DNA of 64,000 nt from positions 153,686,501-153,750,500 of the forward strand of contig JAZHRO010000063.1 in assembly GCA_037157565.1 (NCBI GenBank), given 5' to 3'. The position numbers and the translations under genes are program-made. The DNA comes from Thalassia testudinum. Taxonomy: Eukaryota; Streptophyta; Magnoliopsida; Alismatales; Hydrocharitaceae. Under the pieces are notes generated by a model. It ran no database searches and was not told where the DNA came from. It was given only the letters and a program-made list of their open reading frames with translations. Shown here piece by piece: positions 44,770 to 56,288 of the stretch (positions are counted from its first letter, which is position 1; each line of letters begins with the position of its first letter).

Positions 44770-47528
44770 TGAAATCGCTTGGCTTCGGGATAACCGGGTT
44801 TTAGTTTGTTATAACATTGTAGTATAGCCGGTTACTACCAACATTTCAAATATATAAATTTTTTACTCGGAAAATAAAAGAGTTCCCGAGGTCGAACTCA
44901 GGGAGCAAGTTGTATTCTAGAGATATACATGTTTCTTTTACAAAATAAAGAAAGAGAGAGGGAAAGAATTTGTTGTTCTCTTTGTTTTCTCCTCGTGATG
45001 TTCTTCTTTCTTTCTTTCTTCAGATCTCCTTCTTCTTCTTTGTTCTGCAGAGGTGATGCTCCTCTTTCTTTCTTCAGATCTCCTTCTTCTTCTTCCTTGG
45101 TTTCTGTCTTGGTCTCTCTTCTTCTTTTTCTGCAGTCTCTTTTGTGAAGGTTTCTTCTTGTTTCTCCTCCCTGCGGCTAAGTGTCAGCTTCTTCTTTTCT
45201 TTTTCAGCCAGGGACGTCACCCTTCCTTTCTTCTTTTCCCTTCAGGCCGTCGTCTGATTTCCAAATCAGACGACTTAACTACCTGTTGCTACAGTCAGCT
45301 TCCTTCTTCTTCCGCGGGTCTTCTTCGCCTGTGCCTGCACACTTCAGAGTTTTTCGTCAGAGGCAAAACCTACTCTACCCCCCCCCCCCCCCCCGCGTCT
45401 CTCTCTCTCTCTGAAACCACTCTTGGGAAAGCTCTCCCAGAGCTACCGGGTAACCGGGTTCGGGTCAGGCCCGGGTCCAGGCCCACCGGCATGCGTGGTG
45501 GGCGAGGAGTGCAGGTCAGTCTTAAGTCGGGTCGGGTCGGTTCGGGTCAGGTCCGCGGGGCGTGAGCGTGGACGAGACCGGGTAACCGGGCGGGTGAAGG
45601 GGACCTCACCCCGTGTGCTGAGGCAGTAAGCCTTCAGCACTTTTGCATCTTATGTCGCTGCGACTCTTCAGGCGTTTCCGAGGTGGGACTAAATGGCCCA
45701 CCTCAATTGCGCGCCCGCAGCGGGGAAATCAGCAGGAGATGGCGGCGTCACGCGAAGCTTTCTTCCTTAGCTGCGAACCTGGTGTTTTGCCAAAACTCCT
45801 CGCAAGGCCTGGGAGTTGAATCTGGGCTTGGCGCTGAGCGTGGCGCGCCTGTAGCTGCAGGCGGAAGCAGTTCCTCCTGCGCGTCAATGGCGGCGGAGGT
45901 CGGGTGGCCTGTTCACAAGAAGACGGCCTCTCGGCCTAATCAGAAAGTGCCAGGAGCTTCGCCAGGGTGCGGCGAAGCTCGTGTGGGTGGTGGCGAGGCG
46001 CGGGGCGGCGTGCGAGGGCTGCCCTAGGTCGGACTGTGGGTCGGAGGATGGGTCTGTTCGGTGGGGTTGCAGGGGGTGATGTGGGGGAAGTGGCAGGGCG
46101 GAGGTTGATCAGGGTGAGGAGGCGGAGGTCCTGCGGTGGTCGGCGAGCCGTGTGGGTCGCTGAGGTGATGGGAGCGGCTCGCCGGAGGGTGGTCGGAGAC
46201 GAAGGGGGTGAAGGTGGTCAGGGTCGGTCGAGGGCTTAAGTGAATAAATTGAAAGCGGGGAAAGAAAGAGGAGAAGAAGGGGAGTAGCTCTAGCTTACTT
46301 GCAGGGACGAAGGGGGAGGAACAGGGCGACAGTCGTATCGACTGTCGCCGGAGAAGACGATGCTCAGGGAAAGGGGCGGCGGCGAGCAGAGAGCCGGAGA
46401 GGCGCCAGCTGGGTGCGGCGTGGCGCGGGAAGAGCAGGGGAGGAAGTCTCTGCTGCTGGTATTGCGGCAGAGCGAAGAGGTGGAGGGGGAGGAAACCGCC
46501 GGAGCTGGTGAGCGTCTGCCGGAGGAAGAAGAGAGGAAAGTTGGGGATTTTCTCCGTCAGATCCAGGCTGCCCTGGTCGGTGGAGCAACGGGGGGTATTT
46601 ATAGGGATCAAACAGGGAGGAAGGTGGAGGGAGACGACGTGTCTCCCTCGCCGGAGGATGGTCGGAAACAAGAACCCATACCGTCCGTGCGTTCGCACGG
46701 CCGGTATGGTGGGTAACAACGACCAGGGGGGTGTCCCTACGACGGCTGACGACGCAGGGCACCCCCGGTTTACTTGCCAGGTCCCCCACCTCACCCTGCG
46801 CGGCGCCATGCTCCGCGCAAGGTCGCCGGAGCATGGTGCTGGCAGGTTTTGCAGGAGGGACCTGATTGCAAAGAACGAAGGAGAGTTAGGGGCCAAAATG
46901 CGAGGGTTCAAAAGTTGAGGGCTAAAGAGTAAATATATGAGGACCAAAGTGTAAAGTCGGTCAAGGAGGTTTCTTCTTAGGCTCAAGTTTTTATACATGA
47001 CTAATTAGGACCTAAGGAATCTGATGGTGAATTTCATTTCCATATTAAACCTTGTTTGACCAGTCAATTTGCGCAAAAACCCAAATTAAGTTATTAATTG
47101 GGCATGGTTCTCAATGTAGGTCAAAAAGGGTTCTGAAGGCCAAATTGAAGGTTCTAAACCCTGGAGATTATTTTTCTATGAATTTTAGAGGGTTTATTCT
47201 ATTTTTACTTTGCCCCGAACTTTGTGAATTGAAGTGGGTTGTTTTAGGGTTACAGATTATCATTTAGTTTCTTGGAATTGCTGTAGCCCTTGCTAGATCA
47301 TTTCATCCCACTCTTATTCTTATTAAGCTGCTTTGACCTATGTTTGGGCCCTGAATTACCCTGTATGCAGATTATACTGGTAAAATTGCATTTTTACCCC
47401 TTATGACTTGTTTTCTTCTCAAACTCAGGATTCTCTGAGTTAAGCCTTTCCTTGAGATATGTAGGAGCTTTTATCCTTTGTATTAGGTCAAAATGAGCTA
47501 GTTATGGCTCATGATGAGGTTCTCATCA
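44770..47528 (-). repeat. 5' LTR of the young Athila-type element
   Basis: 2759 bp. Same features as the 3' LTR: U5 motif 44887-44907, hairpin 45249-45274, C-run 45378-45394 (17 C), TATA 46596-46605, terminal palindrome 47512-47528. This LTR drives the element leftward. Confidence 0.95.
46596..46605 (-). promoter_or_regulatory. TATA box, 5' LTR (drives gag-pol)
   Basis: CCTATAAATA on the minus strand, identical to 35651-35660. Expected transcript start near 46570. Confidence 0.65.
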
Positions 47529-49636
47529 GTTACTATCAGTAGTTTATCAGAGGATTCTCTCAGATTGCGCGTCCTATGACCCAGCTGACTCGGAAGAACG
47601 TGCCCTTTGCTTGGACAGATGAGTAAGAGGCATGTTTTCAGGAGTTGAAGGAGAGACTGACTTTAGCCCCTATGCTTACCTTTTCAGACAGTAGTGGAGG
47701 TTTTGTGGTTTACACTGATGCTTCATTGCAGGGGTTAGGGGCTGTGCTCATGCAGCGGGGTCACGTTATCGCTTACGCTTCATGGCAACTGAAGCCCCAT
47801 GAGCATAGCTACCCTACCCATGACTTAGAGCTGGCAGATGTTGTCTTCGCACTGAAGACATGGAGGCACTACCTTTACGATGAGACTTTCGATATTTTCA
47901 CGGATCATAAGAGCCTCAGGTATTTGTTTGACTAGAAGGAGCTTAACATGAGATAGAGATGTTGGTTAGAGCTCCTGAAGGACTACGACTGCAGCATCTC
48001 CTACCACCCAAAGAAAGGCAATGTGGTGGCTGACGCCTTGAGCTGGAAGGCGCCCGCCCACTTAGCTAGTTTACAAGCACAAAGTTGGAGACTTATGGAG
48101 GAGTTGGCCAGTTGGCGACCCCGGGAGTCACAGAGGTATTGTGGGACAGTGACAGTGATGCGACAGACATGACCTAAGCTGATAGACTACATCATCGCAG
48201 GGCAGATGACAGATCCGTACTTACAAACACTGCGAGACAGGGTGTTGACAGGGGACCCAAGAGACTTTTCCTTTACAGACGAGATACTACACATGAGGGG
48301 ACATTTATGCGTTCCTAGGGACGAGGAGTTGTTGAGAGAGCTCCTGGCTGAGGCGCACGGGTCCAGGTTCACCATACATCCCGGGAACACCAAGATGTAC
48401 CATGACTTGTGACGCGACTTTTGGTGGAGAGGGATGAAGGGGGATGTTGGTGAGTTTGTGCAGAAGTGTTTGGTGTGCCAGCAGGTGAAGGCCGAGCATT
48501 AGAAGCCTGCAAGGCCATTGCAGCCACTTCCTGTGCCAGAGTGGAAGTGGGAGAGCATCACCATGGACTTGGTGGTGGGTCTACCAATTACCCAGAGAGG
48601 ACACGACGTAGTCTGGGTGATAGTAGACAGGTTGACGAAGACGGTGCATTTCCTACTGATCCGAGTCACCTTTGGACTAGCACAGTTAGCAGAGAGATAC
48701 ATTCGAGATGTGGTGTGCCTGCACGAAGTTCCGCATAAGATTGTATCTGACAGGGATACCCATTTTACTTCCCAGTTCTAGGCTGAGTTTCAGCAGGCTT
48801 TGGGGACATGTTTGAGGTTCAGTACCGCTTACCACCCCTAGACAGACGGACAGTCAGAGCGCACCATACAGACACTTGAGAACCTCTTGCGCACCTGTGT
48901 GCTAGACTGGAGAGGCTCCTGGGAGGAGCATTTGCCCCTGGCAGAGTTTGCATATAATAACAGTTACCACTCGAGCATTGGCATGGCAAGTTACGAGGCT
49001 CTGTATGGATGGAGGTGTACTGCACCCTTGAGTTGGGTCAAGGTGGGAACCAAGTGGGAGGTGGGTCCCAGGCTGATCCAGCAGAGTCAGGAAGTGATAG
49101 AGCAGATTTACAGATGACTCCGCACTGTCAGAAGTAGATAGAAGAGTTACACTGACCGAAAATGTAGAGAAGTGTAGTTTGAGGTTGGGGATCACGTCTT
49201 CTTCCGTGTTTCACCCATGAAGGGCCTACAGCATTTTGGGGTGAAAGGGAAGCTTGCGTCGAGGTTTGTGGGGCCCTTTGAAGTCCTGGAGCGAGTAGGA
49301 CCCGTTGCTTATTGACTTGCCCATCCTCCCCAGCTTTCTGGAGTGCACGATGTGTTCCACGTGTCCAACCTTAGAAAGTACGTTGACGATCCCAGTCATG
49401 TTCTGAGCCACAAGAGTGTCGAGGTGGGTGATGACCTGACCTACCCTGAGAGACTAGTACAGATACTGGACAGAGTCGCCCGGAGTCTGAGACGGAAGCA
49501 GGTACCACTGGTGAAGGTCCTATGGAGAAGCCAGCGGTACGAGGAGGCGACTTAGGAGCCTGAGGCAGCAATGCAAGAGCGGTACCTAGAGCTTTTTGAG
49601 GGTATGTCTTTTCGGACCTACTTCGATCCTCTTTAA
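47529..49636 (+). pseudogene. Chromovirus gag-pol, 3' part, broken
   Basis: It continues from 33828; the first five bases are the duplicated target. End of reverse transcriptase (FIRGFSQIARPMTQLT), RNase H ([42 protein letters not shown]), integrase zinc region (HPGNTKMYHDL, CLVCQQVKAEH), integrase core ([40 protein letters not shown], so both Asp and Glu remain), HDVFHVSNLRKYV, and a C-terminal chromodomain (VRILD-like stretch, VPLVKVLWRSQRYEEAT, about 49458-49560). Many stops occur, mostly TAG at places where relatives have Gln or Trp, including the EEATW position of the chromodomain. The reading frame ends with TAA at 49634-49636. The chromodomain would direct integration to methylated-histone chromatin. 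Confidence 0.9.
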
Positions 49637-49722
49637 GTTTGTTATGCATTTTTACATTCCTTTTTCTGCACCCTAGCTAGCATCAAGTTTCGGGGACAAA
49701 ACTTCCTTTAAGTTTGTTATGA

Positions 49723-52481
49723 TGTAATGACCCGTTAAACTTTTAGCCATTTAAGACGTATGGAGTTTAAGTCAAACATCTCTCCAGATGTTTAGACCTA
49801 TTCCTGGATGTTTGAAAGTGAAATTTTTGTATTACGCTTTGCGCTCGACACATGAGAGGCACACAGAGGTCGTTCCCCCTCTCTCTCCCTCACCGCGCAA
49901 ACCCTACTCCCCTCCTATTTATAACCCTCCCTTCTCCTCTCCTTTTCTCACACCCCAGCAACCACCACCTCCAGCACCTCCTGTACGGTAGCGGCGAGGC
50001 CTGAGAGAGAGGTGAGAGGGGGCGAGCGAGGGAGAGCGAGAGGGAGGAAGGACGAGAGCGTGGAAGGTCGAGGACCTTTGGGAGCTTGACGGAGCTCACA
50101 CGGCCGACGACGGGTGCGTACGCGAGGAGGAGAGGGCTCGGGGAGGCAGCCTCCCGGCCCTCTACAGCGGCTAGAGCTGCTGCAGCGCATTGTGAGCGAG
50201 CGGAGCAAGCTGCGAGGAGCTTCTGATACTGGAAGTTTTCCAGTATCAGACGTCTAGAATGAAGTCCAGATGACTGGAGAGGTACCTGGACATTTGGAGC
50301 CAAGGCCAGACATCTGAAAGCACATATATCACAAGGTACGTATCTTCCTGCGCCATGCATATCACAGTGCAGGGGTTGTTGCCGGTTGACCATGCCTGCG
50401 CTCTCGTACGCAGGTGCAGCTTTGGGAAGGTGCACGGTACTCTTTCCCACACACTTTTGGACGTTTGATCATATCACTAGACATCCAGAGGTGCTTCTAG
50501 ATGACCGAAGACCTTGTCCGATGTTTAGAACTATCCTCAGACGGTCGCAAAGGAGGTCTGGACGTCTGATCAGTCGCAGGAGACACAAGGTGAGTTTTGA
50601 CGTCATTTAAGACATCTGGGATTAGTCCTAGACATCTGATTTTTATCAGAACCCGCGTTTTTGGCCTGTTTAAGGCCCAAACGGAATCGGATTTCCGCAA
50701 ACAAAGTACCATTGTTTTATTCTCGAGTTCCTCTACGTATTCGTGTTGAGTACCTACTGTTTTGAGTTTGTCTAATATACATTGGATGCTAGTACAGGTT
50801 ACCAGCCGGTGGCGTGTTCGTGGCCTATGGAGACGACAAGATCTACGGCACAGGCCCCCATTCGTCCCGTGATACCCGGTAGAGTGGTATAATTCAGTTA
50901 TTAATATTTAAATAAGAATGTGCTTAGTTAAAATAGCTAAATGGAACTCTAGGATGTGGAATGAATCCTAGGGTAGAAAATAGATGAGCCTGTTTGAGCT
51001 GTACTGTTTACTTGAATGCATGGTTAAGATAAATTGCTAGCAAATGCCTGTATTATAATTACAAGCTGCCTATATTCAATTAAGAAATTACCTATAAAAA
51101 CACCAGTTGCATGTTATTGAGAATTGAGCTATGAAAACACGAGCTGCCTGTATTCAATTGAGAAATTACTTGTGAAAACACCAGTTGCATGTTATTGAGA
51201 ATTGAACTATGAAAACACGAGCTGCCTGTGTATGGATGAGGAATGAATTATGAAACATGAGATCTAGATTTGGATAAATGAGATGAACAAGAGCATGAAC
51301 CCTACAGGGAATTAGGAGTAGAACTCCTACAGATAAACAGAATCTGGAATGTAGACGGGAAGTGTGCTGACCCTTGAGTATGGGGTACCAAGGAGAGCAA
51401 CTGTCCCCTTTTAGTGTAGAGCGGAGCTAGCCTCCCTTGGGTTGAGACCTAGGGTTAGGATTGACCACTCTACACCGACTCCTATTGGCCCTCGCGTACG
51501 TGGTAGTGCAGCGAGCTACTAGTGTAGGGAGGGAACTAGCCACCCACAGGAACCAGGGTTCAGCTAGCCGCCCTACACCAACTTTGTTAGGCCCTCTGGG
51601 CAAACCGGGGTAGTTAGACGAGGGTGGCGGACTGTGGAGGGGCGAGACCCCTGTTTGGTTCTGGGGGGCGAGACCCCTATTATGAGAGGGCAAGGCCCTA
51701 TACTATTCCGTGTTGTACTTTGGGCGTACCCGTTAGCAGAAATGACTGACCACGTGCTAGTGCGGGGTAGCTACCCGTGCGCTTATCACGTGTGCCATAG
51801 TCACCACTACATCTTGACAGTGACCTCGGGGTGGTTGACTGGGTGTAGGACTACCACGGGGGACTCTCCCGACTAGGAGAGCACCACGTGTACCTTCTAC
51901 TCTACAGAAAAGACTGCAATCAAGATTGTTCCCACGAGGAACATGCAAGATCAAGAAATATCTGGATTCTTTGAGAAATAGATGAAACAGAAACATATAA
52001 ATAAGGTAAATAGAAATGAGAATTAAATATGTTATTTTTACTGCTCTTGTACTTAAATAATACAAACACCACTATACTCAGCGTTCGTTGACTTTATCTT
52101 TTCATAACACTGTTCAAGACCAGGAGTTGAGCAGCTCGAGCTTCCAGCTGCAGAGGGTGCTGTGGCTAGTCAAGTCCAGCCATAGTCTTTCTTCAGCACT
52201 TTCTTTTTCACTACTGTTGTAGTAAGTAATGGACACTTAGTTCACTATTTCCGCTACTTCTATTTCCTTTCCGCTTTCAGTTGTTGTTGTGGTGGCATGT
52301 ACTGAGACAGTTGTTCTGCTTTCTTTACTGCTTGTACTTTTCTTCTGCTTAGTTATATTGCATGTGTGAATGTGATTTATTTTCTGCTTTTAATTATTTC
52401 TTATTAGACGACTAGGTCTTTGGATTAGTCGAGGCGAGCCAATCTCAGGTTCTGTAGGGATCCGAGAATCGGGTCGTAACA
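49723..52481 (+). repeat. 3' LTR of the chromovirus
   Basis: Starts TGTAATGACC and ends CGTAACA; 2759 bp; TATA-like motif at 49916-49924. The phrase cggggacaaaacttcc just upstream (49691) is the usual Tekay/Del pre-LTR sequence; the polypurine tract next to the LTR is decayed. Confidence 0.92.
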
Positions 52482-52598
52482 ATAGATGGCTTAGGAAGCC
52501 TTAGAAAGGTCTTGGAAGGTTCTATAGTCGTTGGACACAAATCTAAGGCAAATTAGGCCGAAATCAGGATCATTTGTGATTTTGACAGGGTTATCAGA
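52482..52598. other. Old target sequence between two insertions
   Basis: ataga (52482-52486) is the chromovirus target duplication. The remaining 112 bases continue the LTR-like sequence broken at 25520 and end tcaga before the next LTR. No gene. Confidence 0.6.
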
Positions 52599-55261
52599 TG
52601 ATGGGAACACCATCATAGGCCCTAACTGGACACTTTTAGTCAGGTTTAAAAGATAAATGCTCATACATAACCATTTGAGGGTTATAACTCCACTTCAGGC
52701 TGTTTTGAGAAGAGAACAGGAAACTAGGGTTAATTCTGTAATTGTAATAGTAATCATGAACACAAATAACCAAGGGGTTTGCTAGGGGTGAAATAATGGT
52801 AAAATAAGCATTAAAGACTAATAAGTGGGTCCATGCAGACAGAAACGGGGTTTCGTGAATTTCAAGAACTAATACAGCTCCCAAAACCCTAATTTCTGAT
52901 CCGCTTAAATTACTGAGGTTCTGGTCAAAATAAAATTTATCTGAACCTTCTAAAATTCATAAAAAAAATATTCCTTGAGGTTTGGTACCCTTGATTTGAC
53001 CTTGGAAACCCATTTTGACCTTAAATAGAGTCACAAACACAATTCTACGCTAATTTGGGTTTTTACACAAATTTCCTAGTCAAACTTAGTCAAAACTGAA
53101 ATCTGACTTCACTATCAGATTCATTGGGACTAAAATAGGTTTTGCCAAATTTTGGGCCCAATTAGAGTCCATCTTTACCTAGTTTGCATTTTACGTCATT
53201 TAAACTCTATTTTTCATACTTAAGCCCCTAGCTTTCAAAATTTTGAATTTAAGCCCCATAACTTCTCTTCATTTGCTTGAAATGGGTCCCTGTCACCATA
53301 GCAGGTGTGAACCCATAAGATTCGAGCTTCAATCAAGGATTCCTCTCTGATTGCTTGACTAATCCCTTCCAAAATTGGAAGGGATGATCTCGAGGAAGTC
53401 CTTGGTCATCTAAACCTAGTTTTGGACTCCAAATCCCCTCAGGATGCTCGTGCAAATTCATGGATTTTAGGGATCTCTTTCCCTGAAAATCCAAGCTTCT
53501 CAAGCTTGTTTCCAAGCTTAAAAGCTTGCCTGAAGCCCTATAAAAGCATCCCCATAGCATAGCCTAACTCCTTAGCGAGTTCTAGGCCCAGAAACCCCTC
53601 ATCCCCTCTACCTCTGGCATGCTCCAAGGACCGCTCTAGCAACCTCCTCTCTCCGATCTCCTCGCCTGCTGCCACATAATATAGGTAGCAGGTCCACCTT
53701 CCCCAGCTTTGTCCGCACCTTGCCATACCTACGAGGGGCTTCCTCTCCCTTCAAGCGTCGTCGTCCTCCCTCCTGTAGCAACCTTCGTCTCCGATATCGG
53801 CCAATCATAGCCGGTGCCATCTCTGCATTCCCTTCGTCAACAACCACTCTAGTTTGACTCCGCATCTCCCCCTGACCCGATTCACATACCCAACACCCAC
53901 TTCAACACACCCTCACACCTGTGCCACCGTCATCTTCTACGTCTTCGGCGTACCTCCGGCGATCTCATGAAACCACCTCACTGCACCAAACTACTCCCCA
54001 CCGATCTTAAAAGTTAAGCTGTGTCCTCATGACCAAAACCCCTCAAGTAATTGAGGGTATTGGCCTCTCACACGCTCCACCTGACACACACACCACCGCT
54101 CCACCTTCTCGACCTTGCCAGACCACCACACGCCTCCTCACAGAATGCCACACCCACTAACATATTCGCCTCTCTCAGGCGAAGCTTCTGAGCTTCTTTG
54201 GCATGGCCACGAGGCCGTATTCATGATTTCAAGTACACATCGGACCTCCGTCACTGCCCTCGACTTCTCCGACGTCAGCTGCAATCCTCTGGCCACCATC
54301 CATCCAAACTCCACCCACAGGTGTTGCGGTTGACTCCCAAGAAGCGCTCCAGACTTCTAATTGAAGTAACAGGTCCTTCCCTCGACCTAAATCAGAGACG
54401 TCTTTAGTTGCTACCGCGTGAGAAGGACTGTGGGACATATAGTCCCACGTAGTGGAATCAGAAGCCATGTGCGCGAGATAAGAGGAATTTGTCTCCCTAA
54501 CCCCTCGCCCAAGACACGGGGGTCGGGTCGCCATACCCCCACTTACCCGCTTACCCGCCTCTACGCACTCCTTACCTACGACACACGCCCATAGGCCTGG
54601 TCCTTGTTCATGCCCGAATACCCAACCGATTACCCAACTAAGCCTGGGTCTCTGAGAGAAGAAGAAGAAGAGAGATGGGGGTTTTCCCTTTACACCTTTG
54701 CTCTCTACACTTAGCCGATTCTGCGGCCTTTGCCTCTGTGGTGCTGTGCTTGGTTGCCTCTCTCTTGAGGCATGAAAGAAAGAGAAGGAGGCCTTTGCCC
54801 CTTCTGTTGAAGCTGTGCATTGAGCAATTTAAGGCGTCTGATGCCTTGTGCCTCCATTTGAATTTTTCTAGAGCCTTAGTTCTAAAGCTACTGTTGGAAT
54901 ATTTAACTTGGTTGACGTGGATATTTGGTTGAGATTTAATATTCAATTATTTGAGATACTTGTGAGTTTAATTTCAGGAGTTAATTTGGTGATTCAAATT
55001 ACCATTGTAACCCAATCTTTTTACACTTTGCTACTTGATTTCATATATATATCATTTTGAGTTGTTCTAAATGATGTTTTGGTCATAATTACTTATATTT
55101 CTGGTTAAATTGTGATTAGTGAGATTGAATTGCCATTATTTGCTCCCTGTAATCAACCTTGAACTCTTTTTCGATTTTGAGTTATAAATTTAATTATTTT
55201 CTAGTGATTGAGGCTTTGCTATAACGATTACTCCTTCAAACTCCTTGATAGCCTGATAACA
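52599..55261 (+). repeat. 5' LTR of the older Athila-type element
   Basis: Starts TGATGGGAACACCATCA and ends TGATAACA. The left end aligns with the reverse complement of the right end of the young LTR (terminal palindrome, then taactg, then ctcatacat). TATA box 53539-53545; U5 motif tgctccctgtaatcaacctt at 55141-55160. 2663 bp. Confidence 0.85.
53539..53545 (+). promoter_or_regulatory. TATA box, older Athila-type LTR
   Basis: TATAAAA in gccctataaaagcatcc, 0.94 kb into the LTR, matching the U3 length of the young element. Confidence 0.6.
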
Positions 55262-55264
55262 TTT

Positions 55265-55284
55265 CAGTGTCATTGCCGAGGAGC
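55265..55284 (+). other. Decayed primer binding site, tRNA-Asp type
   Basis: cagtgtcattgccgaggagc after a ttt spacer. Against TGGCGCCGTTGCCGGGG it matches 12 of 17, and all five changes are transitions, four of them C to T or G to A. Confidence 0.75.
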
Positions 55285-55409
55285 AACGTGCAGTTTGATT
55301 TCACTAATTACAATTTCTGATCTAATATTAACTTGTTCTATCTGTTTTTTTGTGGTTGTGCAAGGTATATTTGAGAAGATCAGTCGCACAACAAGCACTC
55401 CAAGGGTAG

Positions 55410-56285
55410 GTAATTTCATTTCCATCCTCTTAAGCCCCTATTTCTGGAAAGAAGTAAAAAGGAAATCAATTAGGATCAAACTTGCATTATTTCCTTAGAA
55501 TTAATCACCCAAGTTGCCTGATTTGATTCTCTAGAGATCCCCTTCCAGATTTCTGCACCTAGTAGGGACTTAAGGTATCTAGGGCTATTCACCTTCTTGA
55601 TTGAGTCCTAGGTACCCAATTTAGAAAGAACTGATTGGATCAAAAGAGCCAAATTAGGGTTTCCATCTTAGGGTTGAGAAAACACACCTGCCTAAAATAA
55701 AGAGAATTGATTTTCCTGCATTGTGTGTCACCCAAACCCTTGCTTGAATTGACCTAATCAAGAGAACCCTAAAATTAAGCTCTAATCATCCATTTGAATC
55801 TTGAAACTTGGGACTTAATAACCTGTTTGCAAATCATTTAACGTGATTTTGGGCTCGTTACTCAACTCATCCTCAACCTTAGGGTAGGTTGGGTGAAGTT
55901 GATCCACCTTGTGGGTCAACCAACCTTCAAATTAGGTCACCAAGCCCAAATCAAATCTAAAGTTCAAGTGAAATTCTAAGCACCTTAATTCAGGTTTAAA
56001 ATTTGGTAGACTTAAGGGGTCAAGTTGCTCATTCCAATCTACTTGGATTCTCAGTGACAAGGAAGGTCGGGTGGGGGAAACCCTATAACCCGTGGGAACG
56101 CTTTACCGTGTAAGGGTATTTGCAGGACTCTCCCTTCCTGGCTCAGGTATTTCTCAGGTATTTCTCAGGTGAGTGATTTTCTGATCAAGAGGTACCATTC
56201 GCCTCGAACCTCCTTAGTCATCCAAAAATCTTTGGGTGCCTCAATTAGGTCTATTACACCTTCTATCCCTCATCTGGTTCACTAG
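55410..56285 (+). other. Predicted leader intron, older Athila-type element
   Basis: The donor GGGTAG|GTAATTTC lies 148 bases after the LTR in sequence alignable to the donor of the young element (shared acaa-cactcc). The acceptor ggttcactag lies 3 bases before the gag ATG. Length 876 bases. Confidence 0.5.
56051..56136 (+). other. Conserved noncoding leader block
   Basis: Counterpart of 43961-44052: gtcgggtgggggaaaccct, ttaccgtgtaaggg and ggactctccct are kept in order and spacing. Confidence 0.5.
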
Positions 56286-56288
56286 TGC

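Larger units (their letters stand above)
33829..47528 (-). mobile_element. Young, complete Athila-type retrotransposon
   Basis: A 13.7-kb element: LTRs at 33829-36583 and 44770-47528, perfect gttac duplication (33824-33828, 47529-47533), tRNA-Asp-type primer site, leader with predicted intron, one open gag-pol, and polypurine tract at the 3' LTR. The two LTRs differ by 11 substitutions (9 transitions) and a C-run of 13 against 17. At 1.3e-8 substitutions per site per year, a rate often used for grasses, this is roughly 0.15 million years. The element has no env-like ORF, although some Athila elements do. It looks capable of coding for its own movement. Confidence 0.95.
25521..52481 (+). mobile_element. 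Tekay/Del-type chromovirus, degenerate, with nested insertions
   Basis: The LTRs start TGTAATGACC and end TAACA. The duplication ataga is perfect (25516-25520, 52482-52486). The primer site TGGTATCAGAGC (initiator Met) follows the 5' LTR. Gag, protease, reverse transcriptase, RNase H, integrase and chromodomain occur in that order. Two later insertions account for most of its length: a solo Athila-type LTR in the 5' LTR (27432-30129) and a complete Athila-type element in the reverse transcriptase region (33829-47528). The element itself is then about 10.6 kb. LTR ends differ at about 15 of the first 109 columns, so it is old. Confidence 0.92.

Noticed and set aside
45249..45629. Ser/Arg/Pro-rich plus-strand frames in the LTR
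   Set aside because: They are antisense to the element's transcript and follow pyrimidine-rich and GC-rich tracts.
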